Assembly: GCA_039922495.1 (NCBI GenBank)
Contig: JBDTEO010000005.1
Coordinates: forward strand, 4,021-68,020
Direction of reading: 5' to 3'
DNA from: JALYYC01 sp039922495
GTDB lineage: Bacteria; Chloroflexota; Dormibacteria; CF-121
Length of the DNA stretch: 64,000 nucleotides
Each line of letters opens with the position of its first letter. Positions within the stretch are counted from its first letter, which is position 1. The notes under the pieces were generated by a model. The model did not search any database. It saw only the letters and a program-made list of their open reading frames with translations, and was not told the origin of the DNA. Below are positions 1 through 7,921 of the stretch, piece after piece. A program made the position numbers and the translations under genes.

Positions 1-1
1 C

Positions 2-55
2 GATGGCACCGGCGGACTCGACCAGAATATTTACACCTCGACTATCACGCCCTAG
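2..55 (+). CDS. C-terminal end of an upstream gene (partial)
   Basis: Reading from base 2, 17 sense codons end in TAG at 53-55 (last residues ..NIYTSTITP). A strong intrinsic terminator begins 15 bases later, as expected for the end of a plus-strand gene. The rest of the gene lies outside the window, so no function can be given. The frame is short enough that chance cannot be excluded. Confidence 0.4.
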   Translation, partial: DGTGGLDQNIYTSTITP

Positions 56-70
56 GGTTTAGACTCGTCG

Positions 71-103
71 AAAGGCCGCGACCGCCCCCCGGCCGCGGCC
101 TTT
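71..103 (+). terminator. Intrinsic terminator after the partial upstream gene
   Basis: A perfect 10-bp stem (AAAGGCCGCG at 71-80 with CGCGGCCTTT at 94-103) encloses a C-rich 13-base loop and is followed by TTTCATTTC. Position and orientation fit termination of the upstream plus-strand transcript just before the gene at 140. Confidence 0.85.
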
Positions 104-139
104 CATTTCGCCGGATTTCGCCTTCCGTCTCCCTGCCCC

Positions 140-1177
140 ATGCCCCAGCCGCATCCCCTCTTCGTTCGCAACCTCCAGGCCGGCCAGCTGCGCGAGACGT
201 TCCTCGTTTCGGCCGTCGCTTCCTTCCTCGGCGTCCGCTTCTTTCTCAACCTGACCGGCTTTCCCAGGCTCGGCGGCGGCGGGCTGCACATCGCCCACAT
301 GCTCTGGGGCGGCGGGCTGATGCTGACCGCGCTGCTCTTCCTGCTGGCTTACCTCGGCGAGCGGATCCGGCGGATCGCCGCCGTCATCGGCGGGCTCGGC
401 TTCGGCCTCTTCATCGATGAGCTGGGCAAGTTCATCACGAGCGACAACGATTACTTCTATCGGCCGACCATCGCGCTCATCTACGTGCTCTTCGTCCTGT
501 TCTTTCTGCGCCTGCGCACCTTCGAACGCCAGCGCGGGGCGAGCGAGGACGTCTACCTTGCCAATGCGCTCGTGCTGCTCCAGGACGCCGCCATCCACGA
601 CCTCGACCTAAAAGAGAAGCACCTCGTGCTTCGCTGGCTCCGGCTGAGCGGCAAAACCGGGACGAGCCTGCTGGGTAACGCCGCCGAAACGCTGGCCAGC
701 CGCCCACCGGATGTCGTGCCGAGGAGCTGGTTGCACCGCAGGCTGCGCTTGTTCCGGCGGTCGCTCGCGCGGGGTATCCACTCGACATGGACCCGCCGGC
801 TTGCCGTGCCCGTCCTGCTGATCCGGTTGCTCGGGGGCCTCGTGGTCACGGCTGTCCTCACCCTCTCGACCGGCAGCGATCTGGCCGATGTCCCCACCCA
901 TCTCCCGATCCTGATCGCCACCGGGATCTCAGCGGCGATGGCCCTGATGGGGCTGATCCGCCTGCCGATGGCGCGGATCCACGCGCTCCGCTGGTTCAAG
1001 CGGTCCATTCTTTCGACCATCCTGCTGACCGATGTCTTCGTTTTCTATTACCAGCAGCTCGGTGGACTGACCGATCTGGTCATCGACCTGGTCCTGCTGG
1101 CTATCTTCGAAGCGCTGATCGATTCGGAACATCGCCGGACGGTGGTGGAGAAAGTCGTCAAGGAGGCCATGCCATGA
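140..1177 (+). CDS. Polytopic membrane protein of unknown function
   Basis: A 345-residue protein with about seven or eight hydrophobic segments: four in residues 19-128, a polar helical stretch (129-220) rich in Arg and Leu, then three or four more to residue 328. An acidic/aromatic patch (DELGKFITSDNDYFY, about residues 93-107) sits between segments three and four. I recognise no catalytic motif. The stop overlaps the start of the next gene (ATGA at 1174-1177), so it is translationally coupled to a ChrB-type domain protein. That could hint at a role in metal or oxyanion stress, but ChrA itself (the chromate pump) is not what this is. Function unknown. Confidence 0.8.
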   Translation: MPQPHPLFVRNLQAGQLRETFLVSAVASFLGVRFFLNLTGFPRLGGGGLHIAHMLWGGGLMLTALLFLLAYLGERIRRIAAVIGGLGFGLFIDELGKFITSDNDYFYRPTIALIYVLFVLFFLRLRTFERQRGASEDVYLANALVLLQDAAIHDLDLKEKHLVLRWLRLSGKTGTSLLGNAAETLASRPPDVVPRSWLHRRLRLFRRSLARGIHSTWTRRLAVPVLLIRLLGGLVVTAVLTLSTGSDLADVPTHLPILIATGISAAMALMGLIRLPMARIHALRWFKRSILSTILLTDVFVFYYQQLGGLTDLVIDLVLLAIFEALIDSEHRRTVVEKVVKEAMP

Positions 1178-1602
1178 AATGGGTCACCCGCAAACGCGCC
1201 AACGTCGATCGCGTCGCCTGTCCGTGGCTGATCAAGCGATTCGTCGATCCCGATGCCGAGTTCCTGTTTGTCGAGACCGATCAGATTGCCTCGGTGGTCG
1301 AGCGCGAAGGTGCCATTCCCTATGACACCGGGGGAGCGGAGCTGGGACACGTCGATGGCCGCTGCAGCTTCGAGTCGATTGTCCTGAAATACAACCTGAC
1401 CGATCCGGCGTTGCAGCGGCTGGCAACGATCGTCCATGGCGCCGACGTCTCGGAGGATATCGGGATCACGCCGGAGTCCGCCGGGTTGTCAGCGATCGCG
1501 CATGGCTTCGCCCAGGTCCACGGCGACAACGACCACGAGAAGATTCGCCTGGAAACGCCGATGTACGACGGCCTCTACGCCTGGTGCCAGAACCCGCGTT
1601 AG
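1174..1602 (+). CDS. ChrB C-terminal domain (chromate resistance-like) protein
   Basis: A 142-residue protein matching the stand-alone 'chromate resistance protein ChrB' C-terminal domain. It opens with the family's typical MKWVTRKRANVDRVACPWLI, followed by the FLFV strand and a conserved GxxxGH-DG(R/K)CSFE segment. In chr operons this domain belongs to the regulator or accessory protein ChrB; small stand-alone versions are common and poorly characterised. The ATG at 1174 overlaps the upstream stop, which fixes the start. No chrA is present nearby, so chromate resistance is not demonstrated. Conserved His, Asp and Cys residues suggest metal or substrate binding (inference). Confidence 0.85.
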   Translation: MKWVTRKRANVDRVACPWLIKRFVDPDAEFLFVETDQIASVVEREGAIPYDTGGAELGHVDGRCSFESIVLKYNLTDPALQRLATIVHGADVSEDIGITPESAGLSAIAHGFAQVHGDNDHEKIRLETPMYDGLYAWCQNPR

Positions 1603-1808
1603 GCGCCGCTTCCTGCGCCCCAGCCGGACCAGTCGATCAGCGGGTGGCTACCCGCCGGCGGATCACCCTGGAGCCAGAGCAGATCCGCCGCTGACGATTT
1701 GGCGGAGATGGACGGACTCGGGGACGGCGCCGACAGCGGCGTCGGTCCCGCCGATTGACAGGCCGCCAGCAGCAGCGGGAGGGCCGCGAACACCAGACGC
1801 CGGTTCAC
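1599..1808 (-). CDS. Small lipoprotein
   Basis: A 69-residue protein with a short basic N-terminus (MNRR), a hydrophobic core and a lipobox LLAAC with the lipidated Cys at residue 17, then a Ser/Pro-rich linker and a short tail ending in WSGWGAGSGA. It should be lipid-anchored on the outer face of the membrane. It is convergent with the ChrB-domain gene and overlaps its end by 4 bases. No functional domain is visible. Its size and composition make it a hypothetical protein, but the export signal is convincing. Confidence 0.6.
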   Translation of the reverse strand: MNRRLVFAALPLLLAACQSAGPTPLSAPSPSPSISAKSSAADLLWLQGDPPAGSHPLIDWSGWGAGSGA

Positions 1809-1851
1809 GACTGGTAAACGGGCGCGCGGATATTACGTTTCGCCCCGCCGA

Positions 1852-2283
1852 TCAGGAGGTCGAGCCGTAGAGATCCTCGGCCCGGCGCACGATGGCCATG
1901 TAGCGATCGGGGTGGTCGAGCGGCTTGAAGCCGTACTGGGCGTAGAGGCCCTCCGCATCCCGGGTCGAGAGCAGGATCCGGCGCATGCCCTGCACCGCGG
2001 GATGGGCGACCACCGCCTCCATCAAGCGCTTGCCCACCCCCTGACCTCGCGCGTCCTCAGCGACGAAGACATCGCAGAGCCAGGCGAAGGTCGCGTAATC
2101 GGTCGCGAGTCGGGCAAACCCGACCAGCTCCCCGTCCCGAATCGCCCCAAAGCAGAGGCTGTGGTCGAGCGCCCGGTCCATGACCTCGCGTGGCAGCCCG
2201 CGACTCCAGTAGGCACCCGAAAGCCAGCCGTGCAGGCGGTCACGGTCAATCCGGCTGACGTCCGTCGTGATCTCGAGGTCCAC
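1852..2283 (-). CDS. GNAT-family N-acetyltransferase
   Basis: A 143-residue single-domain GNAT enzyme. The acetyl-CoA pyrophosphate-binding loop is seen as DARGQGVGKRLMEAVV (about residues 77-92), preceded by the usual FAxLCDVFV beta-strand. The C-terminal segment (LYAQYGFKPL) is the typical beta6-beta7 region. The substrate cannot be read from sequence. It lies 5 bases downstream of the Nudix hydrolase stop on the same strand, so the two are likely cotranscribed. Confidence 0.92.
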   Translation of the reverse strand: MDLEITTDVSRIDRDRLHGWLSGAYWSRGLPREVMDRALDHSLCFGAIRDGELVGFARLATDYATFAWLCDVFVAEDARGQGVGKRLMEAVVAHPAVQGMRRILLSTRDAEGLYAQYGFKPLDHPDRYMAIVRRAEDLYGSTS

Positions 2284-2288
2284 CTGCC

Positions 2289-2801
2289 TCAGACTCCCGC
2301 GTCGAACGGCCGGGATGGAATGCGTCCGTGGACCAAATCAGCCAGGTGTGTGGCCAGCGCGGCCGGCGCAAAGTCATCCGCCGATGCGGCAATCTCCTCC
2401 AGTGTCCACCAGCGGGGGTCGGTCATGAATTCGCGCTCGAATGCATCCCAGCCGGTGATGTCCACCTCGTGGGAGTCGACGCGCACGAGATAAAACCGCT
2501 CGAGCTGGTGAATCAGTTCACCCGTGGTGGGCAGTGGGAAGACGACGTCCCGCACCCACACCAGCGGGCCAACCTCAAATTCCCGCAGGCCGCATTCTTC
2601 GGCGAGCTCCCGCCTGAGAGCGTTCACGTCAGACTCCCCGGGACTCACGCCGCCGCCAGGGGTGATCCAGAAGTGCCCGGTCCGCTCCTGACTGCTAAAC
2701 GCCTTGAACAGAAGCGTGCGGTCCCGGTCATCAATCAGAATCGCGCGTACCGCCTCGCGCGACACGGGCCGCTCGAACGCTCCTGTTGACTGACCCGCCA
2801 C
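2289..2801 (-). CDS. Nudix hydrolase
   Basis: A 170-residue protein with a complete Nudix box (G-x5-E-x7-REL-x-EE-x-G-L), beginning at the GGGVSPGE segment around residue 49, which binds Mg2+ and positions the diphosphate. It should hydrolyse a nucleoside diphosphate linked to another moiety; the exact substrate (oxidised nucleotide, NDP-sugar or other) is not determinable. It is the first gene of a two-gene minus-strand unit with the GNAT gene. It diverges from the OsmC gene at 2837, leaving only about 35 bases between the two start codons. Confidence 0.93.
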   Translation of the reverse strand: MAGQSTGAFERPVSREAVRAILIDDRDRTLLFKAFSSQERTGHFWITPGGGVSPGESDVNALRRELAEECGLREFEVGPLVWVRDVVFPLPTTGELIHQLERFYLVRVDSHEVDITGWDAFEREFMTDPRWWTLEEIAASADDFAPAALATHLADLVHGRIPSRPFDAGV

Positions 2802-2836
2802 CGCTCCGAGGCTACTATTTTCCGGAGGAGGAAAAC

Positions 2837-3370
2837 ATGACGGTTGATATTCGAAGCATTCAAGCGCCGCTTCGCGAGGGGTTCAAGCGAGACCCGTCGT
2901 CCGCCAACATCGAGCTCACGGTGGCCAGTAGCACGAGCGAACTGGCCGATCCGCTGCATTGCGCGATCGCCCCGGAGTCGGTTGACGACGTCGTCTGGCG
3001 ATCGGGGGCCCACGCCGCAGTCGGCGGAGCTGGTGATGTTCCGTGCTCGGCGGATCTCTTACTCGGCGCCCTCGCCGCCTGCCAGGAGACGACGCTACGC
3101 ATGGTCGCCGCCAACCTCGGCATCGAGCTGGAAGCGCTGGAGGTACGGGTCACCGGCGATTGGGATCCCCGTGGCACGCTCGCGATGGGTAAGGAATTCC
3201 CGATCGGACTGAAGGCGATTCACTGCACGACATCGGTTTCGGTGAAAGGCGACGTCCAGGGCGAGCGCGCCGAGCGCTTCCTCAAAAGCGCCGAGAAGTA
3301 TTGCGTCGTCCTCAATACCCTCCGCAACGGTGTTCCGGTTGATTCGACCTTCAATATCGGACCGGCGTAA
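2837..3370 (+). CDS. OsmC-family peroxiredoxin-like protein
   Basis: A 177-residue OsmC/Ohr-fold protein. The two redox cysteines of the family are present: C82 in the AACQETTL helix and C156 in the EKYCVVLNTL segment. These proteins reduce organic hydroperoxides at a dithiol centre, usually in the cytoplasm. The start at 2837 is chosen because a strong GGAGGAG site lies 6 bases upstream. An upstream start at 2786 would run into the divergent Nudix gene. It is convergent with the VOC gene, with a shared bidirectional terminator between them. Confidence 0.92.
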   Translation: MTVDIRSIQAPLREGFKRDPSSANIELTVASSTSELADPLHCAIAPESVDDVVWRSGAHAAVGGAGDVPCSADLLLGALAACQETTLRMVAANLGIELEALEVRVTGDWDPRGTLAMGKEFPIGLKAIHCTTSVSVKGDVQGERAERFLKSAEKYCVVLNTLRNGVPVDSTFNIGPA

Positions 3371-3419
3371 CCGAGTCAATCCGCTGCCGCCAGCCGGGAG
3401 CATCCGAGGTCAATAGAAA

Positions 3420-3443
3420 AGCCGGGGCCCGTTGACCCCGGCT
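3420..3443. terminator. Bidirectional intrinsic terminator between OsmC and VOC genes
   Basis: An 8-bp stem (AGCCGGGG / CCCCGGCT) with an 8-base loop is flanked by a run of A on the left (GAAAA) and T-rich sequence on the right (CTTGTCGTTT). It can therefore terminate transcripts arriving from both convergent genes. Confidence 0.85.
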
Positions 3444-3471
3444 CTTGTCGTTTCGTCGACGTTTTGTTGCG

Positions 3472-4248
3472 CTAGGCCTGCTTCATGGTCAGGATCCCGA
3501 AGGCCGCGCCCTGCGGGTCCGTGACGATCGAGAACCGGCCGCCCGGGAAGTCCTGCGGCTCGAGCATGATGGTGCCGCCCAGTTCTGCCACCTTCTTTGT
3601 GGTGGCGTCGGTATCCTTGCTGCCGAAATACACCAACCAGTGCGACGGCGTGCCCGGCGGTTGCATCATTTCCATGCCGCCACCAATGCTGGTACCAGCG
3701 ACCTGGAACTCGGTGTAGTCGCCCTTCCCCTCGCCCATCGGGCTGACCTTGGTACCCCAGCCGAAGACCTTCGTGTAGAACGCCAGGTCCTTGTCGAACC
3801 CGCGGGCGTTCAGCTCGGTCCAGGCGTAGGTGCTGGGCTGGCCAATCTGGGCCTCGAACCCCTTGTGGCTGCCGGGTTCCCAAACGGAGAAGAAGGCTCC
3901 GGCCGGGTCCTGGAAGCCCGCCATCCGGCCCGCGCCCATGACCTCGAAGGGCTCGGCGATGACCTTACCGCCGGCAGCCTTGACCGCCTCCGCGGTCTTG
4001 TCAGCATCCTCGGTGGCAAAGTAGATGGACCAGCTGGTCGGTTGGTCCGGACTCTGCGTCCCACCGAGTGCACCGACCTGCTTGCCATCCTGCAGGAACC
4101 AGGTATAGCCGCCGGCTTGTGGATCGGGAATCGTATTCGGTTGCCAACCAAATAGCTTCGAATAGAAGGCCTTGGACTTCTCCAGGTCCTTACTCTGCAG
4201 ATCGACCCAGCTCACGGTACCTGGGGCGTAAACGGCAACTTCGGGCAT
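3472..4248 (-). CDS. Two-domain VOC (glyoxalase/bleomycin-resistance fold) protein
   Basis: A 258-residue protein made of two VOC modules in tandem (about residues 7-125 and 135-256). Each module carries the W-(V/T)-(D/E)-L-x-(S/A) opening strand, an FY-x-K-(L/V)-FGW motif and a closing DPxGA-x-F(S/G) strand. Such duplicated proteins are common in soil bacteria and may act as lyases, dioxygenases or binding proteins; the ligand is not predictable. The N-terminal (MPEVAVYAPGTVSWVDL) arrangement resembles the 'CFP32-like' group. It is a single-gene unit followed by the bidirectional terminator. Confidence 0.9.
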   Translation of the reverse strand: MPEVAVYAPGTVSWVDLQSKDLEKSKAFYSKLFGWQPNTIPDPQAGGYTWFLQDGKQVGALGGTQSPDQPTSWSIYFATEDADKTAEAVKAAGGKVIAEPFEVMGAGRMAGFQDPAGAFFSVWEPGSHKGFEAQIGQPSTYAWTELNARGFDKDLAFYTKVFGWGTKVSPMGEGKGDYTEFQVAGTSIGGGMEMMQPPGTPSHWLVYFGSKDTDATTKKVAELGGTIMLEPQDFPGGRFSIVTDPQGAAFGILTMKQA

Positions 4249-4354
4249 AGACCCTTCCTCCTTGGTGAACCATCGAAACGGTCGACAGAAGGTCGAGTCT
4301 ACTCCGATGCCGGGCGATCAGGCGTCCGGCACCGGAGTCTTTCGAGACCTCGCT

Positions 4355-5245
4355 TTAGACGCGCCGGCGCGCCATCCGGGGCCGCAGTCCCAACCCGAGA
4401 CCGCCGACCAAACTCGTCAATCCGGCGAGCAGGACCAGCCCGGGCCAGGAGGAGGTCTGCGCCGGTCCACCACCGGTCTGCGCCAGCGTGCCGGAACCGG
4501 TTGTACTCGTCACGGTGCGTGGGGCCGCTGTCGCCGCTGCGCTGGTGATCGCGCCGCAGCCACCGGGCCTACTGATGACGTTGCTGTCCAGTGTCACGGC
4601 GCCGGTCCGTGCGAGGGCGCGACCCGGAATCAGGCTTGCGCCGGTCACCATCGTGATCGAGGTCATGGCAACGATCGTGCCGACCATCCGCGTTCCCGAT
4701 CCGAGCGTCGCCGAGCTACCGATTTTCCAGAAGACACAGGCGCCCGACGCGCCGCGGATCAGGACCACGCGCGAGTTGCTCCCGGTCGTGAGGGTGCTGC
4801 CCGTCTGGAAGATGTAGATCCCGTTGCCGCTCAGGGTCAGGGTTCCGGACAGCAGTGCCGACGAGGAGAACCTGTAGACGCCTGGGATGAGGGTTTTGCC
4901 AGCCAGGTCGCCGGTCATGGAGTGACCGCCCCAGCTTGCCAGGTCGTTGTACGCGGTCACGGCAGCGGTTTTCGCTTGACGCGCCGAGGCGTCGGCCTTA
5001 TGCACACCGCCTCGCACGACGCCAGGCGGGAAGCCGGTGACTGCCGACCCCGGACTCAATCCCAGATCGCCGCTGATGACCGTTGGGCCGGTATTGGTGA
5101 CCGTGCTGCCGCCGAGAACCGCGAAGTTCGTTGCCGTCCCCAACCGTGGTTGTGTGGCGGCCAGCGCCGCCATCGGCCATGCGGCGAGCACCAACGCTGA
5201 GGCGACCATCGACACGACGACCACGGGCCGCTGAAGTCTGTTCAT
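4355..5245 (-). CDS. Secreted DUF3494 ice-binding-like protein with LAxTG sorting signal
   Basis: A 296-residue protein with a signal peptide (cleavage near residue 30, AALA), a DUF3494 beta-helix domain (about 33-232; typical opening LGTATNFAVLGGSTVTN, later TLIPGVYRF and IYIFQTGSTL), then a Ser/Thr/Ala linker. It ends with LAQTG (254-258), a hydrophobic segment (about 268-288) and a basic tail. DUF3494 proteins bind ice and inhibit recrystallisation or help cells adhere to ice. LAxTG plus membrane segment plus positive tail is the layout recognised by class E sortases, so wall attachment is likely (inference). No sortase is in the window. Confidence 0.92.
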   Translation of the reverse strand: MNRLQRPVVVVSMVASALVLAAWPMAALAATQPRLGTATNFAVLGGSTVTNTGPTVISGDLGLSPGSAVTGFPPGVVRGGVHKADASARQAKTAAVTAYNDLASWGGHSMTGDLAGKTLIPGVYRFSSSALLSGTLTLSGNGIYIFQTGSTLTTGSNSRVVLIRGASGACVFWKIGSSATLGSGTRMVGTIVAMTSITMVTGASLIPGRALARTGAVTLDSNVISRPGGCGAITSAAATAAPRTVTSTTGSGTLAQTGGGPAQTSSWPGLVLLAGLTSLVGGLGLGLRPRMARRRV

Positions 5246-5588
5246 GAACTTGTCCGCTCCCTTGAATCCCTTACTTGCCGGAAATCCGCCGCGCCAAACA
5301 GCTAGGACTCAGGGGCGGGTAAGAGGGGAACGCCCGACGTTTGCCGGTGAGTTAACCAATAGCATTGCACGATTACCCTCCATTGCCAATCCTCCGTTCG
5401 GATGATCTTGGGTATAACTATTCATATATGCGGCGGGGACTGGTTACGTTATGCTTGCTGCCCTTTCTGTGGGAAGGTGCTGGTCGTGAGCTCAGGATCG
5501 GATCGAAGATGTAACGATCTCATGAAAAGCCACTGATAGTCCAGATTCTCATGCCCCTGGGGACGATCCGCCGTATTCTTGGCGGCCG
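5246..5588. other. Divergent intergenic region (343 bp), AT-richer core
   Basis: The region lies between the divergent ice-binding gene and M23 peptidase gene. A central stretch (about 5350-5450) is markedly richer in A/T than its surroundings and contains TATAACTATTCATATATG, so promoters in both directions are likely here. I could not assign a confident -35/-10 pair. No open frame with credible coding character and no RNA fold was recognised. Confidence 0.5.
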
Positions 5589-6788
5589 ATGCACGAGAAG
5601 GGGGGTCGCCCTCGAACCCGATTTGGCCGCGTTATCCGACCGCTGGTGGCGGTCACCCTGCTGAGCCTGCTCCTCTCTACCTCGATCGCAGACAGCGTCT
5701 ACAACCAGATCCAGGGCAAGACGCAGCAGCTCAACGGGGTCAGCGGGCAGATCAACGCCACCCGGAACAAGGTGCAATCGTTGCTCGATCAGGAGCTGGC
5801 CCTGCAACGGCAGATCGCCGGCATCGACATCAACCTGGCGCAGGTTAGCCAGCAGATCAAGCAGGAGACGGCCGCCCTGGTCGCCCTCGGCGCCCAGGTC
5901 GAGGTGGCCAAACGGGAGCTGGCCGTCAAGGAAGCGCAGCTCAAGCAGCACATCACCGACTTCGGCCTGCGGATGCGGGCGATGTACAAGACCGGCGAGG
6001 TCAACCCGCTCGAGCTGATTCTCTCCGCGCAGAGCTTCACCGACCTGTTGAATCGCACCGTCTTCTTTGCCGCCATCATCCGGGAGTCCCGGATCGAAGT
6101 GGTCAAGCTCCAGCAGGAGCGGGCCGTGATCGAGGCGATGAAGGCGGCGCTCGACGCCAAGTACGCGCAGCAGGCCGCCATCGTCAAGCAGATCAAAGAC
6201 CAGCAGGCGCAGCTCCAGGCGAGCCGCGCCGATCGGGCCGCCGCCGAGGTGCAGGTGGCCGCCATCGCGGCGCAGTTCCAGCAGCAGCTGCAGCAGATGG
6301 AACAGCAGCGGGCGGTTTTGAAGAACCAGTTACTCGCGCTCTACGCGGAGAGCGCGCGGGCTGGGTCGACCGGGCACTTCATCTGGCCCATGCAGGGCGC
6401 CATCACCCAGGGCTTCGGCTGCACCTCCTATCCCTTCGAGGTCTATGACCCGAGCTGTCCCGGCCTACACTTTCACAGCGGCATCGACATCGCGACCGAC
6501 GCTGGCACGCCGGTGCACGCCGCCGACGCCGGCATCGCCCATAACTACACGATGGGCTGTGGCGGCTACCTCTGCGGTTACGGCCAGTACGTGTTGGTGG
6601 TGCATTCGGGCGGGTTCGTCACGCTCTACGGCCACCTCTCCGGTTACGGCGTGGCCGATGGGACGCCGGTCGGCCAGGGGGCGGTCATTGGCTACGAGGG
6701 CAGCACCGGGAACTCGACCGGGCCGCACCTCCACTTCGAGATCGACCTCAACGGCACGCCAGTCAACCCCTTCGCCTACCTCCCCTAG
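5589..6788 (+). CDS. EnvC/NlpD-like M23 murein hydrolase with coiled coil
   Basis: A 399-residue secreted or membrane-tethered protein. It has a basic N-terminus, one hydrophobic segment (about 17-35), a long coiled coil rich in Gln/Ala/Lys (about 38-250) and a C-terminal LytM domain (about 268-399). The zinc-site motifs are visible: H-S-G-I-D within HFHSGIDIATDAGTPVHAADAG-like sequence, and H-L-H in GPHLHFEIDLNG. Complete metal ligands argue for an active D,D-endopeptidase acting on peptidoglycan, with the coiled coil probably mediating regulation or FtsEX-type interaction as in EnvC. It is divergent from the ice-binding gene. Confidence 0.93.
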   Translation: MHEKGGRPRTRFGRVIRPLVAVTLLSLLLSTSIADSVYNQIQGKTQQLNGVSGQINATRNKVQSLLDQELALQRQIAGIDINLAQVSQQIKQETAALVALGAQVEVAKRELAVKEAQLKQHITDFGLRMRAMYKTGEVNPLELILSAQSFTDLLNRTVFFAAIIRESRIEVVKLQQERAVIEAMKAALDAKYAQQAAIVKQIKDQQAQLQASRADRAAAEVQVAAIAAQFQQQLQQMEQQRAVLKNQLLALYAESARAGSTGHFIWPMQGAITQGFGCTSYPFEVYDPSCPGLHFHSGIDIATDAGTPVHAADAGIAHNYTMGCGGYLCGYGQYVLVVHSGGFVTLYGHLSGYGVADGTPVGQGAVIGYEGSTGNSTGPHLHFEIDLNGTPVNPFAYLP

Positions 6789-6949
6789 CGGCGCTTTGGT
6801 TTCTTCCGCATCCGCTGATGCACATCCATCAAGGTCTCGCCCCGATGGCGGCTGGTCGGTCGCGGTCGGGTCGGCGGTAACCGGCTTCCCCACCAGAGCA
6901 ACAGGCCGATCCCCACGGCGAGCAGGACAATGACGATGACCGGACCCAC
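6785..6949 (-). CDS. Small single-pass membrane protein (54 aa)
   Basis: On the minus strand, a GTG at 6949 opens a 54-codon frame ending in TAG at 6785. It has one strong hydrophobic segment at the N-terminus (VIVIVLLAVGIGLLLWW) followed by a very basic tail rich in Arg, Lys and Pro (..HQRMRKKPKRR). This is a classic layout for a small membrane protein with a cytoplasmic basic tail. An in-frame stop 9 bases upstream of the GTG makes it the only start. No clear ribosome-binding site is seen, so it remains a prediction. Confidence 0.5.
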   Translation of the reverse strand: MGPVIVIVLLAVGIGLLLWWGSRLPPTRPRPTSRHRGETLMDVHQRMRKKPKRR

Positions 6950-7090
6950 AGACCGAGTCTAGTCATCACGGCGTGCGGCTAAAGTCTTAGCCCTTTCATA
7001 CGGCACTCTTACGTTTACTTCACTTCCCGGGTCGAAGATGGCCCAATGGGAAGTCACTGGGAAGTCGACACGTTCGAAGATCGAGGCCTC

Positions 7091-7471
7091 GTGGAAGTGC
7101 TCTTTGTCGGCTCCGACTCCGACCTCGCCGATATGTACCGGCTGAAGCTCGAGCTCGACGGCTACCGGGTGCGGACGCTGACCACCCTCCGCGGGTGGTC
7201 CGGCGACGCGCCGGACCTCGTGTTCCTCGACCTCGAACAACCGGATGGCGGCGGGCTTGCCGAACTGACCCGACTGCGCTCGGACCGGCGATTGAGTGTC
7301 ATCCCCGCGATCCTGTTGACCACCGAGTCCGTCGAGCAACTCTCGGCGCACGGCGTCACCCTCACGCCGCAGGAATACCTGCTTCGCTCTCGGCCAGCGG
7401 CCGGATTCGACGGCTCGGCCATCTGGAATGAGGGGCCGACCCCGGCTACGATGTCTCGCAGCCAGCATTGA
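7091..7471 (+). CDS. Stand-alone receiver-domain protein (K-to-R variant)
   Basis: A 126-residue CheY-like protein with no output domain. The phosphoacceptor Asp is D47 (DLVFLDLEQ), acidic residues D9/D11 are at the N-terminus and T77 occupies the switch position, but the conserved Lys of the K-P motif is Arg (YLLRSR, R99). It is a paralogue of the gene at 55875: both contain an A-x-MYRxKLExDGY helix. I chose GTG 7091 because it aligns with the paralogue's start; an ATG at 7046 would add 15 residues. Partner kinase unknown. Confidence 0.75.
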   Translation: MEVLFVGSDSDLADMYRLKLELDGYRVRTLTTLRGWSGDAPDLVFLDLEQPDGGGLAELTRLRSDRRLSVIPAILLTTESVEQLSAHGVTLTPQEYLLRSRPAAGFDGSAIWNEGPTPATMSRSQH

Positions 7472-7488
7472 GGTCTAAGGTTTGCCCT

Positions 7489-7794
7489 ATGGCAAACCAC
7501 ATGTCCAGAACGCGGCTTGATTCGGCGCAGATTACGGCACGCTTGACCGGGCAGACGGGTTGGCGCGTCGAGGGCAGCGAGCTCGTCAAGACCTACAAGT
7601 TCAAGAATTTCGTCGAGGCGGTCGACTTCGTCAACGCGATTGCGAAGCTGGCCGAAGCCCTAAATCACCACCCGGACCTGCTGGTTAAATGGGGCGAGGT
7701 GGCCGTCCGGATCACCACCCACTCGGCGTGCGGCCTCACCGAGAAGGACTTCGCGCTGGCCTCCTCGATCGACACCCAGGGGCAGGCCCGCTAA
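7489..7794 (+). CDS. Pterin-4a-carbinolamine dehydratase
   Basis: A 101-residue protein of the PCD/DCoH family, which dehydrates 4a-hydroxytetrahydropterin to regenerate the pterin cofactor of aromatic amino acid hydroxylases. Recognisable features are the GW-x-(V/I)-EG strand, the (K/R)-x-F-x-F-x-N-F-x-E-A-x-x-F helix, the active-site ALNHHPDLL loop with two adjacent His, and the V-x-(V/I)-x-x-x-TH-x-x-GLT-x-x-D-x-x-x-A end. The ATG at 7489 gives a normal length; an ATG at 7501 is also possible. No hydroxylase gene is nearby, which is common for this family in soil bacteria. Confidence 0.93.
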   Translation: MANHMSRTRLDSAQITARLTGQTGWRVEGSELVKTYKFKNFVEAVDFVNAIAKLAEALNHHPDLLVKWGEVAVRITTHSACGLTEKDFALASSIDTQGQAR

Positions 7795-7921
7795 GGGCCG
7801 ACACGCGCACGCCTGAGGGCCGACCCGAGGTGTTACCACGCCGTGTCCGGCGCAATGCGGTCCGCAACTCTCACGGTAGGAGTTCGGTACCAGAATCAGC
7901 CCGTGGCTCCGCTCCCCTGAG

